Part shown: piece by piece, positions 1 through 6,106 of the stretch
Position numbering within the stretch: the stretch's first letter is position 1
How the letters are laid out: each line of letters opens with the position of its first letter
Origin: JADHMP01 sp964617385
Lineage (GTDB): Bacteria > Bacteroidota > Bacteroidia > Flavobacteriales > Flavobacteriaceae
DNA length: 6,106 nucleotides
NCBI GenBank assembly: GCA_964617385.1
Contig: CAZTYX010000096.1
Location: 1-6,106, forward strand
Direction: 5' to 3'
The notes under the pieces: generated by a model
Told to the model about the DNA's origin: nothing
The model's input: only the letters and a program-made list of their open reading frames with translations
Database searches by the model: none
Translations under genes and position numbers: made by a program

Positions 1-516
1 TATAATTTGCATCGCAAAAAGGATGAGGGCACAAAAAATTAAAAAGCGGTTATAAAATTCTTTTAAAAAATTTCCGAAAACAGTTTTAAAATGAACCCGT
101 TGCCAACTATAAAATATTTCAAAATAGGCAGTAGCAATACTTAAGCTTAAAATCAAATAGGCATACGTTCTAAGCGATTCATTTTCTTGAGCCAAAAAAG
201 CAGCTATTTGATCTTGAAAAGTAGCGTAAAGGCCATAAAAAAGGACAATCACCAAAAGTGGAAACAACATAGAAAACCACAACAATCGATCGCGTTCTTG
301 ATCGGTTTTGCATTGGCTGTAAAATTTAATTAAAGCATGTTGCACCCCAAACGATATAAAAGGCTGCACCAAATTAGAATAAGCCAACAAGGCCACTACC
401 AAACCTTGAAAAGCTTTTCCAGGATAGGTGGGATATAAATAAAGTGTGCTTACTGCCCCCAAGGCGAAAGCCAACGCAATACTTAAAAAATTATATATCG
501 ATTGTTTAGCGATCAT
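1..516 (-). CDS. MATE/Wzx-like oligosaccharide flippase, N-terminal part (cut by window start)
   Basis: The first 172 codons are present, read leftwards from the ATG at 516-514, and the frame is still open at base 1. The protein begins MIAKQSIYNF and is strongly hydrophobic, with about five membrane segments near residues 9-29, 36-58, 78-98, 116-135 and 153-172. The opening 'KQSIYN' helix, the 'G(V)QHALIKFYS' stretch at 57-67 and the 'AYFEIFYSWQRV' stretch at 130-141 resemble Bacteroidota polysaccharide-biosynthesis (RfbX/Wzx-like, MATE/MurJ superfamily) flippases, which move lipid-linked sugars across the inner membrane. These families are usually 430-500 residues, so roughly two thirds lies outside the window. 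The start overlaps the upstream YfhO stop codon (ATGA), indicating one mRNA and likely translational coupling. The family call rests on remembered sequence patterns and topology; the substrate is unknown. Confidence 0.8.
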   Translation of the reverse strand, partial: MIAKQSIYNFLSIALAFALGAVSTLYLYPTYPGKAFQGLVVALLAYSNLVQPFISFGVQHALIKFYSQCKTDQERDRLLWFSMLFPLLVIVLFYGLYATFQDQIAAFLAQENESLRTYAYLILSLSIATAYFEIFYSWQRVHFKTVFGNFLKEFYNRFLIFCALILFAMQII

Positions 517-2939
517 AACTTCTTTTTTCGTTCTAACCACCCCCAAGACAATAAAAGCATTACGAATAGGGCCAACGTTGTTCCTCGCACCAATGTTCCC
601 TGAGCCACCACTTTGGGTTTAAACGAAAAGACCACATCATATTTGCCTGGAGGGAGTACAGCAGCTCTAAGAACATAATTGGCTCTGAAAAAATCATGTG
701 GCTTCCCATTCACGGTCATAGACCATCCGTGGGGATAATACATTTCAGAAAAAACGGCCACCCGCTCATTTTGCAATTGAACATGATAGCTCAATTCATC
801 AATGTTAGCGGCTGTTAAGGTGATCGCATCCAATGAATCCCCGATGAATTTTTTTGATAAATTTTGGGGTATATCTTCCGCTTCAACTATAGCTAAATGC
901 GCAGGATCTAAAGATTTAAAAGCTTCTAAAGCGGCATCGGCATTGGCCACCACTTGGAGGCTGTCAACCCACCAAGCGGGCCCTAAAACTGTTCCATTGC
1001 GTGAAGGACGGAGCCCTAAACTGTCTTGAAACATAAAATATTTTACATTAAGAACATCTAAAACATTACGCAATTGATGGGTACTATAATAATTATATAA
1101 TTCCTCTAATCGACGGGGTTTGGCCCCGTGATAACCCCCTATGGTCTGATGGAAAAAGGCCGTTCGGGCTCCGGTGAGGCCGCGTTGCGGTTCAAACACC
1201 CTGTAGCGCGTTGTGTCTTGCAAAATGGCTTCGTCAGCGGCTGTTTTTTGAAATTGCAAGGTTGTTGCTTTAGGCGATACAAAGAGGTCTTGATCAATAT
1301 ATCGAGAAGCGATTCCCAACATATCAACCAACAGAAGAACCACTATAGCCACCAAGAACGTTTTGGATTTGATTTTCTGAAAAACAAAAGCAAAAACAAA
1401 AGCGGTTAATATGGAACAAAACAGCAAAGCCCTTAGTAAATCTGCTGAATAAAAATCTTTACGCGCATTGATGATTAAATCAAAAAGAGCCGGGCCAAAC
1501 ACCTCATTATAATATCCGTCATTAATACCCTGAAAAGAAAAAGTACCCTTAAGCAAAAGCAAAACAAACACCATTGAAAAAAGAAAAACTATTGGTGCAA
1601 ACACCTTTTTCCAGTCGGCCTTAGAAATATTCATTAGGGCATGAACACCCAATGCCGCTAGAACTGGCAAGCAAAACTCAAGAATTATTTGTATGGAAGA
1701 AACAGCCCTAAATTTATTATACAGCGGAACATAGTCAATCATGAATTGCGTTAGGGCTGGAAAATTTTTACCCCAAGACAACACCAAAGACAAAAGGCTT
1801 CCAATGAGTAAGGCATTTCGAGTGGGGCCTCGCACCAAAGCAATTCCAATAAAGGCAAAAAAGAAAATGGTGATGCCCACATAGGCTGGTGCTTCTAAAA
1901 TGGGTTGTGAGCCCCAATAAGTGGGTATATTAGCCACAATCTGTTCTGCTTGACCATTTGGGACACCCTGTTGCACTAAGAAGGTATAAAATGTACTCCC
2001 CGTGCCAAGGTTTTCTGTTGATCCCCCCCCTTGGATTCGTGGGGCTATTAAATTAAAGCTTTCAAAAATCCCGTAACTGTATTCAGTAATATAGTCATAA
2101 CTCAAACCAGAACTCATTGTCGCCTTGGGAAGGCCCTCTGTGGTTAAAGTTAATTCACTCTTACCACGGGTACTAAAAGCTGTGTATTCGGCTGTAGCTA
2201 ACAAAGGGGTTGCATTAAACCCTAGGGCAAAAATACCCGCAAAGACAAGCCAAAGAGTGCTTTTTAAAAACGATTTAATATTTTGTTTACGAAAATGTTG
2301 CCAGCCAATAACACCAACAAAAACAGCCATTAGCAGCAACATATAATAGGTCATTTGATAATGGTTTGCTCTAATTTGGAGAGCTAATGCCAAACTTGTT
2401 AAAACAAAAGCAAAAGGTTTCGGATTTCGATAGAGCAGCACCAAACCTGCCAACACCAAGGGCATATAACCAATAGCCAATGCTTTGGTGTTGTGTCCCA
2501 CTTGCAAGATGATGAGTAAATAGGTGGAAAAGCCAAATCCTAATGCACCAAAAACGGCCGTATGCCAAGGCAATCGCAAGACAAGCAAAAAACAATAAGC
2601 CGCTAAAAAATAAAGAAACAAAATGTGTGCAGGACGAGGTAATACACGAATCAATTTATAAAGGGGAGTCAACACATCTAACGGATAATTTGCCCCCAAT
2701 TGATAGGTGGGCATTCCCCCGAATGCATTGTCAATCCAATACAACTCTTTGCCTTGTTCTTGACGCGCCTCTTTGAGCTGGCGTGCCATACCCTCATATT
2801 GTTGAATGTCGGATTGCAAAAGTTTTTTGCCGCCCAAAAGCGGATAATAAAAGCCTAAGGCCAATATCATAAAGCCAACCACTACGCCCAAATGAAGTGC
2901 GTTTTGCTTTGTCAGCAATTGCTTTATCAAATTTTGCAT
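513..2939 (-). CDS. YfhO-family GT-C-like membrane protein
   Basis: An 808-residue polytopic inner-membrane protein, close to full length for Bacteroidota YfhO proteins. Numbered from the ATG at 2939: a first membrane helix at about 17-36; a periplasmic loop with 'SDIQQY' (43-48) and 'FGGMPTYQ' (73-80), the acidic loop expected of a GT-C-type fold; further helices to about 540, with the conserved-looking 'YNKFRAVSS' at 407-415; a soluble part with 'GGYHGAK' (601-607) and 'LNVKYF' (630-635); a beta-rich domain at about 715-775; and a final helix at about 780-800 ending in ERKKKL. YfhO of Bacillus subtilis is implicated in glycosylating teichoic acid; the role in Gram-negative Bacteroidota is not established, so a lipid-linked sugar transfer function is inference. 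One codon upstream lies an in-frame TTG (2942); ATG is preferred. No Shine-Dalgarno is visible. An eight-G run occurs within the frame. The gene is probably co-transcribed with the flippase downstream. Confidence 0.9.
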   Translation of the reverse strand: MQNLIKQLLTKQNALHLGVVVGFMILALGFYYPLLGGKKLLQSDIQQYEGMARQLKEARQEQGKELYWIDNAFGGMPTYQLGANYPLDVLTPLYKLIRVLPRPAHILFLYFLAAYCFLLVLRLPWHTAVFGALGFGFSTYLLIILQVGHNTKALAIGYMPLVLAGLVLLYRNPKPFAFVLTSLALALQIRANHYQMTYYMLLLMAVFVGVIGWQHFRKQNIKSFLKSTLWLVFAGIFALGFNATPLLATAEYTAFSTRGKSELTLTTEGLPKATMSSGLSYDYITEYSYGIFESFNLIAPRIQGGGSTENLGTGSTFYTFLVQQGVPNGQAEQIVANIPTYWGSQPILEAPAYVGITIFFFAFIGIALVRGPTRNALLIGSLLSLVLSWGKNFPALTQFMIDYVPLYNKFRAVSSIQIILEFCLPVLAALGVHALMNISKADWKKVFAPIVFLFSMVFVLLLLKGTFSFQGINDGYYNEVFGPALFDLIINARKDFYSADLLRALLFCSILTAFVFAFVFQKIKSKTFLVAIVVLLLVDMLGIASRYIDQDLFVSPKATTLQFQKTAADEAILQDTTRYRVFEPQRGLTGARTAFFHQTIGGYHGAKPRRLEELYNYYSTHQLRNVLDVLNVKYFMFQDSLGLRPSRNGTVLGPAWWVDSLQVVANADAALEAFKSLDPAHLAIVEAEDIPQNLSKKFIGDSLDAITLTAANIDELSYHVQLQNERVAVFSEMYYPHGWSMTVNGKPHDFFRANYVLRAAVLPPGKYDVVFSFKPKVVAQGTLVRGTTLALFVMLLLSWGWLERKKKL
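2023..2030 (-). repeat. Eight-base G homopolymer inside the yfhO-like gene
   Basis: Eight consecutive C on the plus strand are eight G on the coding strand. They encode the Gly-Gly-Gly at residues 304-306 (ATG numbering) in the context 'PRIQGGGSTE'. The frame is intact in this copy. Runs like this can slip during replication, but the triple glycine may also simply be conserved in the protein family. Confidence 0.85.
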
Positions 2940-3018
2940 CAAAAAAGGATATCTAAGGGTGAAAACGACACAGGAAACAAAATGTGATCTGGTAAATACA
3001 AGGTTGGTTCTTTACGTT

Positions 3019-3026
3019 CAAAAGTA
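3019..3026 (-). promoter_or_regulatory. Alternative -7 box (TACTTTTG) for the yfhO-flippase unit
   Basis: On the minus strand this reads TACTTTTG, again matching TAnnTTTG, 16 bases nearer the yfhO-like gene than the other candidate. No TTG sits at the expected -33 distance. Only one of the two boxes need be used; sequence alone does not decide. Confidence 0.3.
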
Positions 3027-3034
3027 ACGAAATT

Positions 3035-3042
3035 CAAAAATA
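3035..3042 (-). promoter_or_regulatory. Candidate -7 box (TATTTTTG) for the yfhO-flippase unit
   Basis: Read on the minus strand this is TATTTTTG, a match to the Bacteroidota sigma-A -7 consensus TAnnTTTG. A TTG lies about 25 bases upstream, somewhat further than the usual 17-23 base spacing, so the -33 element is weak. Transcription from here would give a leader of roughly 90 bases before the ATG at 2939. A second match, TACTTTTG, is at 3019-3026 on the same strand and is an alternative. Confidence 0.4.
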
Positions 3043-3099
3043 TATCTAATATTTTGGAGTAGCTTTGCAAGTGAACTTAATTATTGCCTCAACATAAAC

Positions 3100-3107
3100 T
3101 ATATTTG
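3100..3107 (+). promoter_or_regulatory. -7 box (TATATTTG) just before the barrel-protein gene
   Basis: TATATTTG matches the Bacteroidota -7 consensus TAnnTTTG exactly and ends only four bases before the ATG at 3112. Transcription would therefore begin at or within a few bases of the start codon, giving a leaderless or nearly leaderless mRNA, consistent with the absence of a Shine-Dalgarno. The nearest TTG (3084-3086) is only 13 bases upstream, shorter than the usual spacing, so the -33 element is poor. Confidence 0.6.
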
Positions 3108-3111
3108 CACC

Positions 3112-4158
3112 ATGAAAATCTACCTTAGCTACTTTTTTGTTGTTTTGGGTCTCACTTCTCTATTTTCTCAATATACAGATCAAATCAATTCTAACCGTCC
3201 CGGGATTTCTATTGGAGCCTTTGCGGTGGGAAAAGGGGTGCTGCAATTTGAAAGTGGATTTGCCTATCAAAATCATTTTCATGCCGGCTACAATCAATCT
3301 ACGTTCAATACAGGAATTTCTTTCCTTTCGGTGCGCTGGGGTTTTTTATCGGAACGTTTGGAACTCACCTACCAAGGGGCTTATTTAAAAGGAACTTTAA
3401 AATCAAAGGTGGCTAGTGTACCAAAATCGATAACCGATAAAGGGTTTGCAGAAAATTTCTTAGGCTTAAAATTCCTTTTATACGATCCCTACAAAAAAGA
3501 GCGAAAGATTAATGTTTACAGTTGGAAAGCAAACAATAGTTTTCAATGGAGGGACTTGCTTCCGGCAGTTTCACTCACCGTAGGCGCCAATGCGCAATTG
3601 GGAAATCAGCCTTACCCCTATCGCAATTATTTTGCATCCCTCTATCGTCCCATTTTTTACCAAAACATTGGGTATCCCCTAGACAAAGAACCTTTTTTGC
3701 ATTATCGGGCCATGCTCGCCACCCAAACTCATTTTTTACGCACATGGGTGTTGGTCACCAATCTAATTTACCATCGCTTTACGTCTGATTATCCCGAAAA
3801 AAATTATATCGTAACACTCACTCACACCCTCAATCCGTTATGGTCCATTTATGTTGAAAACGAAGGCCGCTATAGCGATCTTTTCCGAGACAATTTGATT
3901 CGTGGTGGAGTGGCCTATCTGTGGAGTGATGATTTACAAATTGAGGCCACGATTGGATCCAATACTAAAAATAAACCCAGCATGCTCTTTGTAAATGCGG
4001 GTGTTTCATATCGCTTCGATTTTCATAAAGCCTTCACTTCTGCTGCTGAAATTGAAGCAAAATCGTTGAAAAAAGAAGAAAAAGAGGTTAAAAGAAGTAT
4101 TCGCAAAGACGGCAAAACCCAAAAGAAACGCAACCGAAAAGCAAAGCGGAGTAATTAA
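3112..4158 (+). CDS. Predicted outer-membrane beta-barrel 'transporter' family protein with basic C-terminal tail
   Basis: A 348-residue protein with an apparent Sec signal peptide (MKIYLSYFF..., cleavage near residue 19-20). The mature part opens with 'QINSNRPG' (24-31) followed by 'GAFAVGKGVLQFESG' (35-49), a pattern I recognise from Bacteroidota proteins annotated as 'transporter' and linked to the Phenol_MetA_deg (meta-pathway) barrel family. Alternating hydrophobic/aromatic strands continue to 'NAGVSYRFDFH' (295-305), which looks like the last strand. After it comes an unusual tail of about 43 residues, 306-348, rich in Lys, Arg and Glu, with 'KKRNRKAKRSN' at the end. Location in the outer membrane is inferred from signal plus barrel pattern. 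No substrate can be assigned, and the name 'transporter' is a family label rather than a demonstrated activity. The start is fixed by the signal peptide and by the -7 box four bases upstream. The next gene begins one base after the stop. Confidence 0.8.
   Translation: MKIYLSYFFVVLGLTSLFSQYTDQINSNRPGISIGAFAVGKGVLQFESGFAYQNHFHAGYNQSTFNTGISFLSVRWGFLSERLELTYQGAYLKGTLKSKVASVPKSITDKGFAENFLGLKFLLYDPYKKERKINVYSWKANNSFQWRDLLPAVSLTVGANAQLGNQPYPYRNYFASLYRPIFYQNIGYPLDKEPFLHYRAMLATQTHFLRTWVLVTNLIYHRFTSDYPEKNYIVTLTHTLNPLWSIYVENEGRYSDLFRDNLIRGGVAYLWSDDLQIEATIGSNTKNKPSMLFVNAGVSYRFDFHKAFTSAAEIEAKSLKKEEKEVKRSIRKDGKTQKKRNRKAKRSN
4148..4151 (+). promoter_or_regulatory. Shine-Dalgarno-like GGAG for the GNAT-fold gene
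   Basis: GGAG lies within the last codons of the barrel-protein gene, eight bases before the ATG at 4160. It supports that start and translation from a shared mRNA. It contrasts with the barrel-protein and mnmE genes, which have no such site. Confidence 0.5.
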
Positions 4159-4159
4159 T

Positions 4160-5296
4160 ATGGAACCGCACATTAAAATCAAACGTGTTGAAAATGAAGC
4201 GGATTTGGATTTATTTGTTCGCTTTCCATTTGAATTATATAAAAACAACCCCTATTGGGTGCCGCCCATAATAAAAGAAGAAAAAACCTTTTTTGACACC
4301 ACCAAAAATCCTGTGTTTCAAAATGCAGCTGCCTCTTGTTTCTTAGCTTTTCAAGGCAATCATGTTGTTGGGCGCATTGCTGCACTCGTCAACAATATCG
4401 AAGTGGAAACGTTGAATACCAAAAAACTACGCTTTGGTTGGTTTGATTTCATTGATGATTTTGCGGTGAGCCATTCCCTCCTAGCGGCAGCGGAGGCCTG
4501 GGGCAAATCACATAAACTCATTGAAATGGAGGGTCCACTGGGTTTTTCAAATTTAGACAAAGCCGGTATGCTGGTGGAGGGCTTTGAAGAAAAGAGCACC
4601 ATGATTACTCTATATAATCATGCCTATTATGCTAAGCACATGGAACGATTGGGTTTTGCCGTTCAAAAAGAATGGGTGGAATATGAAATAAAGATACCAT
4701 CGCAAGAAGAAGCCCCAGAAAAAGTGGAACATTTTGCCGCCTTACTTCTCAAACGCTACCAATTAAACATTCTAAATTTTACGTCTCGGAAAAACATACT
4801 GCCCTATGTGGATCAAATGTTTGCCCTTCTTGATCAGACATACAACGTGCTAAGCACCTATATTCCAATTCAGCCCTATCAAGTGGAGCATTATAAGACA
4901 AAATACATTCCTTACATCCACCCCGATTTTATTAAATGTATTGCGAATAAAAACGGTGAATTAATTGCTTTTTCAATCATTTTACCAAGTTTTTCTTCAG
5001 CCCTTCAAAAGATGAAAGGGAAAAGCAATTGGCTTTCTTTTTTCTATCTGTTTAAAGCCATGTATTTTAACAATAGGGCTTCATTTTATCTTATCGGTAT
5101 CCGACAAGACTACCAAAACAAAGGCATCACAGCATTGATTTTTAATGAAATGTTGCATGTTTTTCATAAACACAACATCCAATGGGTAGAAACCAACCCA
5201 GAATTAAAAGACAATTTGGCCATCCAACAGTTGTGGAAACACTATCAAAAGCGGCTGCATAAAAGACGCGTCACATTTTCAAAGGCAATAAAATAA
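4160..5296 (+). CDS. GNAT-fold acyltransferase-like protein (sometimes labelled 'GTP cyclohydrolase' in Bacteroidota)
   Basis: A 378-residue protein without signal peptide or clear membrane helices, so probably cytosolic. Its N-terminal block has 'FPFELYKNNPYWVPP' (22-36), 'GRIAAL' (71-76), 'RFGWFDFIDD' (91-100) and 'GPLGFSNLDKAGMLVEGFE' (125-143). The C-terminal part holds a GNAT motif A-like acyl-CoA-binding stretch, 'IRQDYQNKGITALIF' (314-328), with the Y-Q-N-K-G-I turn. This layout matches a widespread Bacteroidota family seen under the names 'N-acetyltransferase' or, apparently by misannotation, 'GTP cyclohydrolase'. I see no cyclohydrolase active-site motif. Acyl-CoA binding is inferred from the fold; substrate and product are unknown. 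The gene starts one base after the barrel-protein stop, with GGAG eight bases upstream, so the two are very likely one operon. A lower-likelihood alternative is a catalytically inactive GNAT-like protein. Confidence 0.82.
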   Translation: MEPHIKIKRVENEADLDLFVRFPFELYKNNPYWVPPIIKEEKTFFDTTKNPVFQNAAASCFLAFQGNHVVGRIAALVNNIEVETLNTKKLRFGWFDFIDDFAVSHSLLAAAEAWGKSHKLIEMEGPLGFSNLDKAGMLVEGFEEKSTMITLYNHAYYAKHMERLGFAVQKEWVEYEIKIPSQEEAPEKVEHFAALLLKRYQLNILNFTSRKNILPYVDQMFALLDQTYNVLSTYIPIQPYQVEHYKTKYIPYIHPDFIKCIANKNGELIAFSIILPSFSSALQKMKGKSNWLSFFYLFKAMYFNNRASFYLIGIRQDYQNKGITALIFNEMLHVFHKHNIQWVETNPELKDNLAIQQLWKHYQKRLHKRRVTFSKAIK

Positions 5297-5346
5297 ATAC
5301 TTTAGGTAGGTTATTTGCCACAACGTAACAACTCCTTAAAATAACT

Positions 5347-5354
5347 TATTTTTG
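5347..5354 (+). promoter_or_regulatory. -7 box (TATTTTTG) just before mnmE
   Basis: TATTTTTG matches TAnnTTTG and ends four bases before the mnmE ATG, the same spacing as in front of the barrel-protein gene. This suggests mnmE has its own promoter and a leaderless or very short-leader mRNA. A TTTG at 5314-5317 lies 29 bases upstream, further than the usual -33 spacing, so the upstream element is weak. The 62-base gap after the GNAT-fold gene shows no convincing terminator hairpin. Confidence 0.55.
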
Positions 5355-5358
5355 CCAA

Positions 5359-6106
5359 ATGAATTTGGCCGATACCATCATTGCAATTGCAAGTCCACCT
5401 GGAGAAGGAGCTATTGCACTTTTGAGGGTTTCGGGACCTGATGCAATTAAAAGCACTTCCGCTTTATTTCAATCCAAAACAAAACGCAGCCTTCAGGAGG
5501 GGCCTTCGCAGCAAGTCTATTTTGGAACACTAATGGCTGAAAAGGAAATGTTGGATGAAGTGTTGGTTGCTGTATTTAAAGCACCTCACTCCTACACTGG
5601 TGAAGATGTGATTGAAATTTCATGCCACGGATCACCCTATATTCAACAACAAATATTGCAGGCATTTCACAAGCAAAACGTAAGAATTGCCGAACCCGGA
5701 GAATTTACACTTCGGGCCTATCTCAATAAAAAAATGGATTTAAGTCAGGCCGAAGCTGTGGCCGACTTAATTGCTGCCGACGCTGCTGGAGCCCACCGCA
5801 TGGCCATGCAGCAAATGCGCGGTGGTATTTCCTCTCATTTGGAAGCGCTTAGGGCTAAACTGATACACTTTACTGCCCTAATTGAATTGGAGTTGGATTT
5901 TTCTGAAGAAGATGTGGCCTTTGCCGATCGAAAGGAGTTGATTGAATTGGTCCGTGAGATACAAGCAGAACTACAAGAATTAATGTCCTCTTTTGCTCTT
6001 GGAAATGCTATTAAAACGGGGGTTCCTGTGGCCATTGCTGGAAAGCCAAACGCCGGAAAATCATCGCTTTTAAATGCATTACTTAACGAAGAAAAAGCCA
6101 TAGTAT
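5359..6106 (+). CDS. mnmE: tRNA uridine-5-carboxymethylaminomethyl(34) synthesis GTPase MnmE, N-terminal part (cut by window end)
   Basis: The first 249 codons are present and the frame is open at the window edge; MnmE is usually about 450-470 residues. With MnmG (GidA), MnmE makes the cmnm5 modification at wobble uridine 34 of certain tRNAs, using a folate one-carbon unit and GTP hydrolysis in the cytoplasm. Visible signatures: 'GEGAIALLRVSGP' (15-27) and 'SYTGEDVIEISCHG' (78-91) of the N-terminal folate-binding domain (about 1-118); 'EPGEFTLRAYLNKKMDLSQA' (112-131), leading into the central helical domain; and the G1/P-loop 'GKPNAGKS' (228-235) at the start of the inserted G domain. The remaining G motifs and the C-terminal CxGK motif lie beyond the window. 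The ATG at 5359 gives the canonical N-terminus (MNLADTIIAIASPPGEGA) and follows a -7 box by four bases. No defect is visible in the part shown. Confidence 0.97.
   Translation, partial: MNLADTIIAIASPPGEGAIALLRVSGPDAIKSTSALFQSKTKRSLQEGPSQQVYFGTLMAEKEMLDEVLVAVFKAPHSYTGEDVIEISCHGSPYIQQQILQAFHKQNVRIAEPGEFTLRAYLNKKMDLSQAEAVADLIAADAAGAHRMAMQQMRGGISSHLEALRAKLIHFTALIELELDFSEEDVAFADRKELIELVREIQAELQELMSSFALGNAIKTGVPVAIAGKPNAGKSSLLNALLNEEKAIV

Larger units (their letters stand above)
2940..3111. other. Divergent intergenic region between yfhO-like and barrel-protein genes
   Basis: This 172-base AT-rich gap separates two divergently transcribed units. It holds two candidate -7 boxes pointing left and one pointing right, listed separately. 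I saw no inverted repeat convincing enough to call an operator, no riboswitch-like structure and no small ORF with support. Confidence 0.7.

Noticed and set aside
1113..1129. Perfect 6-bp hairpin ACGGGG-TTTGG-CCCCGT resembling a terminator or attenuator stem
   Set aside because: It lies inside the yfhO-like frame over the conserved-looking GGYHGAKPRR codons and has no U-run; it is explained by coding sequence.
1160..1205. GC-richer patch with a GGTTCAAA string reminiscent of a tRNA T-loop
   Set aside because: No acceptor stem, anticodon arm or overall cloverleaf can be formed around it, and it is within a well-supported coding frame.
1128..1409. Open plus-strand frame of 93 codons opposite the yfhO-like gene
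   Set aside because: It is antisense to a strongly supported gene, has low-complexity composition and no recognisable motif; treated as a shadow frame.
2940..2942. TTG as start codon of the yfhO-like gene, one codon upstream
   Set aside because: An ATG follows immediately and there is no ribosome-binding site favouring the TTG; the ATG at 2939 is the simpler choice.
4006..4248. Open minus-strand frame rich in Phe across the barrel/GNAT junction
   Set aside because: The Phe/Ser runs are the antisense of the Lys-rich tail; both plus-strand genes here are well supported.
5310..5327. Weak inverted repeat GTTA...TAAC after the GNAT-fold gene as a terminator
   Set aside because: Only a four-base stem with a long loop and no T-run; not distinguishable from chance in AT-rich sequence.

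Overview
The window looks like a chromosomal segment of a member of the Bacteroidota, most likely a Flavobacteriales-type bacterium. Three things point there: moderately AT-rich DNA, Bacteroidota-type -7 boxes (TAnnTTTG) directly in front of two start codons with no Shine-Dalgarno, and gene families (Bacteroidota-type YfhO, a 'NSNRPG' outer-membrane transporter-like protein, a 378-residue GNAT-fold protein) typical of that phylum. This assignment comes from motif recognition, not from a database search.

Layout. (1) Positions 1-2939, minus strand: a two-gene unit transcribed leftwards. A large YfhO-family GT-C-like membrane protein (808 aa) comes first. Its TGA overlaps the ATG of a MATE/Wzx-like oligosaccharide flippase, of which the first 172 codons are in the window. 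(2) Positions 2940-3111: a divergent intergenic promoter region. (3) Positions 3112-5296, plus strand: a two-gene unit. A predicted outer-membrane beta-barrel protein with a strongly basic C-terminal tail is followed one base later by a cytosolic GNAT-fold protein. (4) Positions 5297-5358: a short promoter region. (5) Positions 5359-6106, plus strand: the first 249 codons of mnmE, the tRNA wobble-uridine modification GTPase, cut by the window end inside its G domain just after the P-loop.

How they work together. The minus-strand pair plausibly acts in building or exporting a surface glycan at the inner membrane; the exact substrate cannot be read from sequence. The barrel/GNAT pair is probably co-transcribed, but no shared function is evident. 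MnmE is housekeeping and separately promoted. No RNA genes, mobile elements, CRISPR arrays or clear terminators were seen. The region looks mostly like ordinary core genome, and no convincing new system was found. The points most worth a second look are an eight-G run inside the yfhO-like gene, the two promoter boxes placed to give nearly leaderless mRNAs, and the basic tail on the barrel protein.
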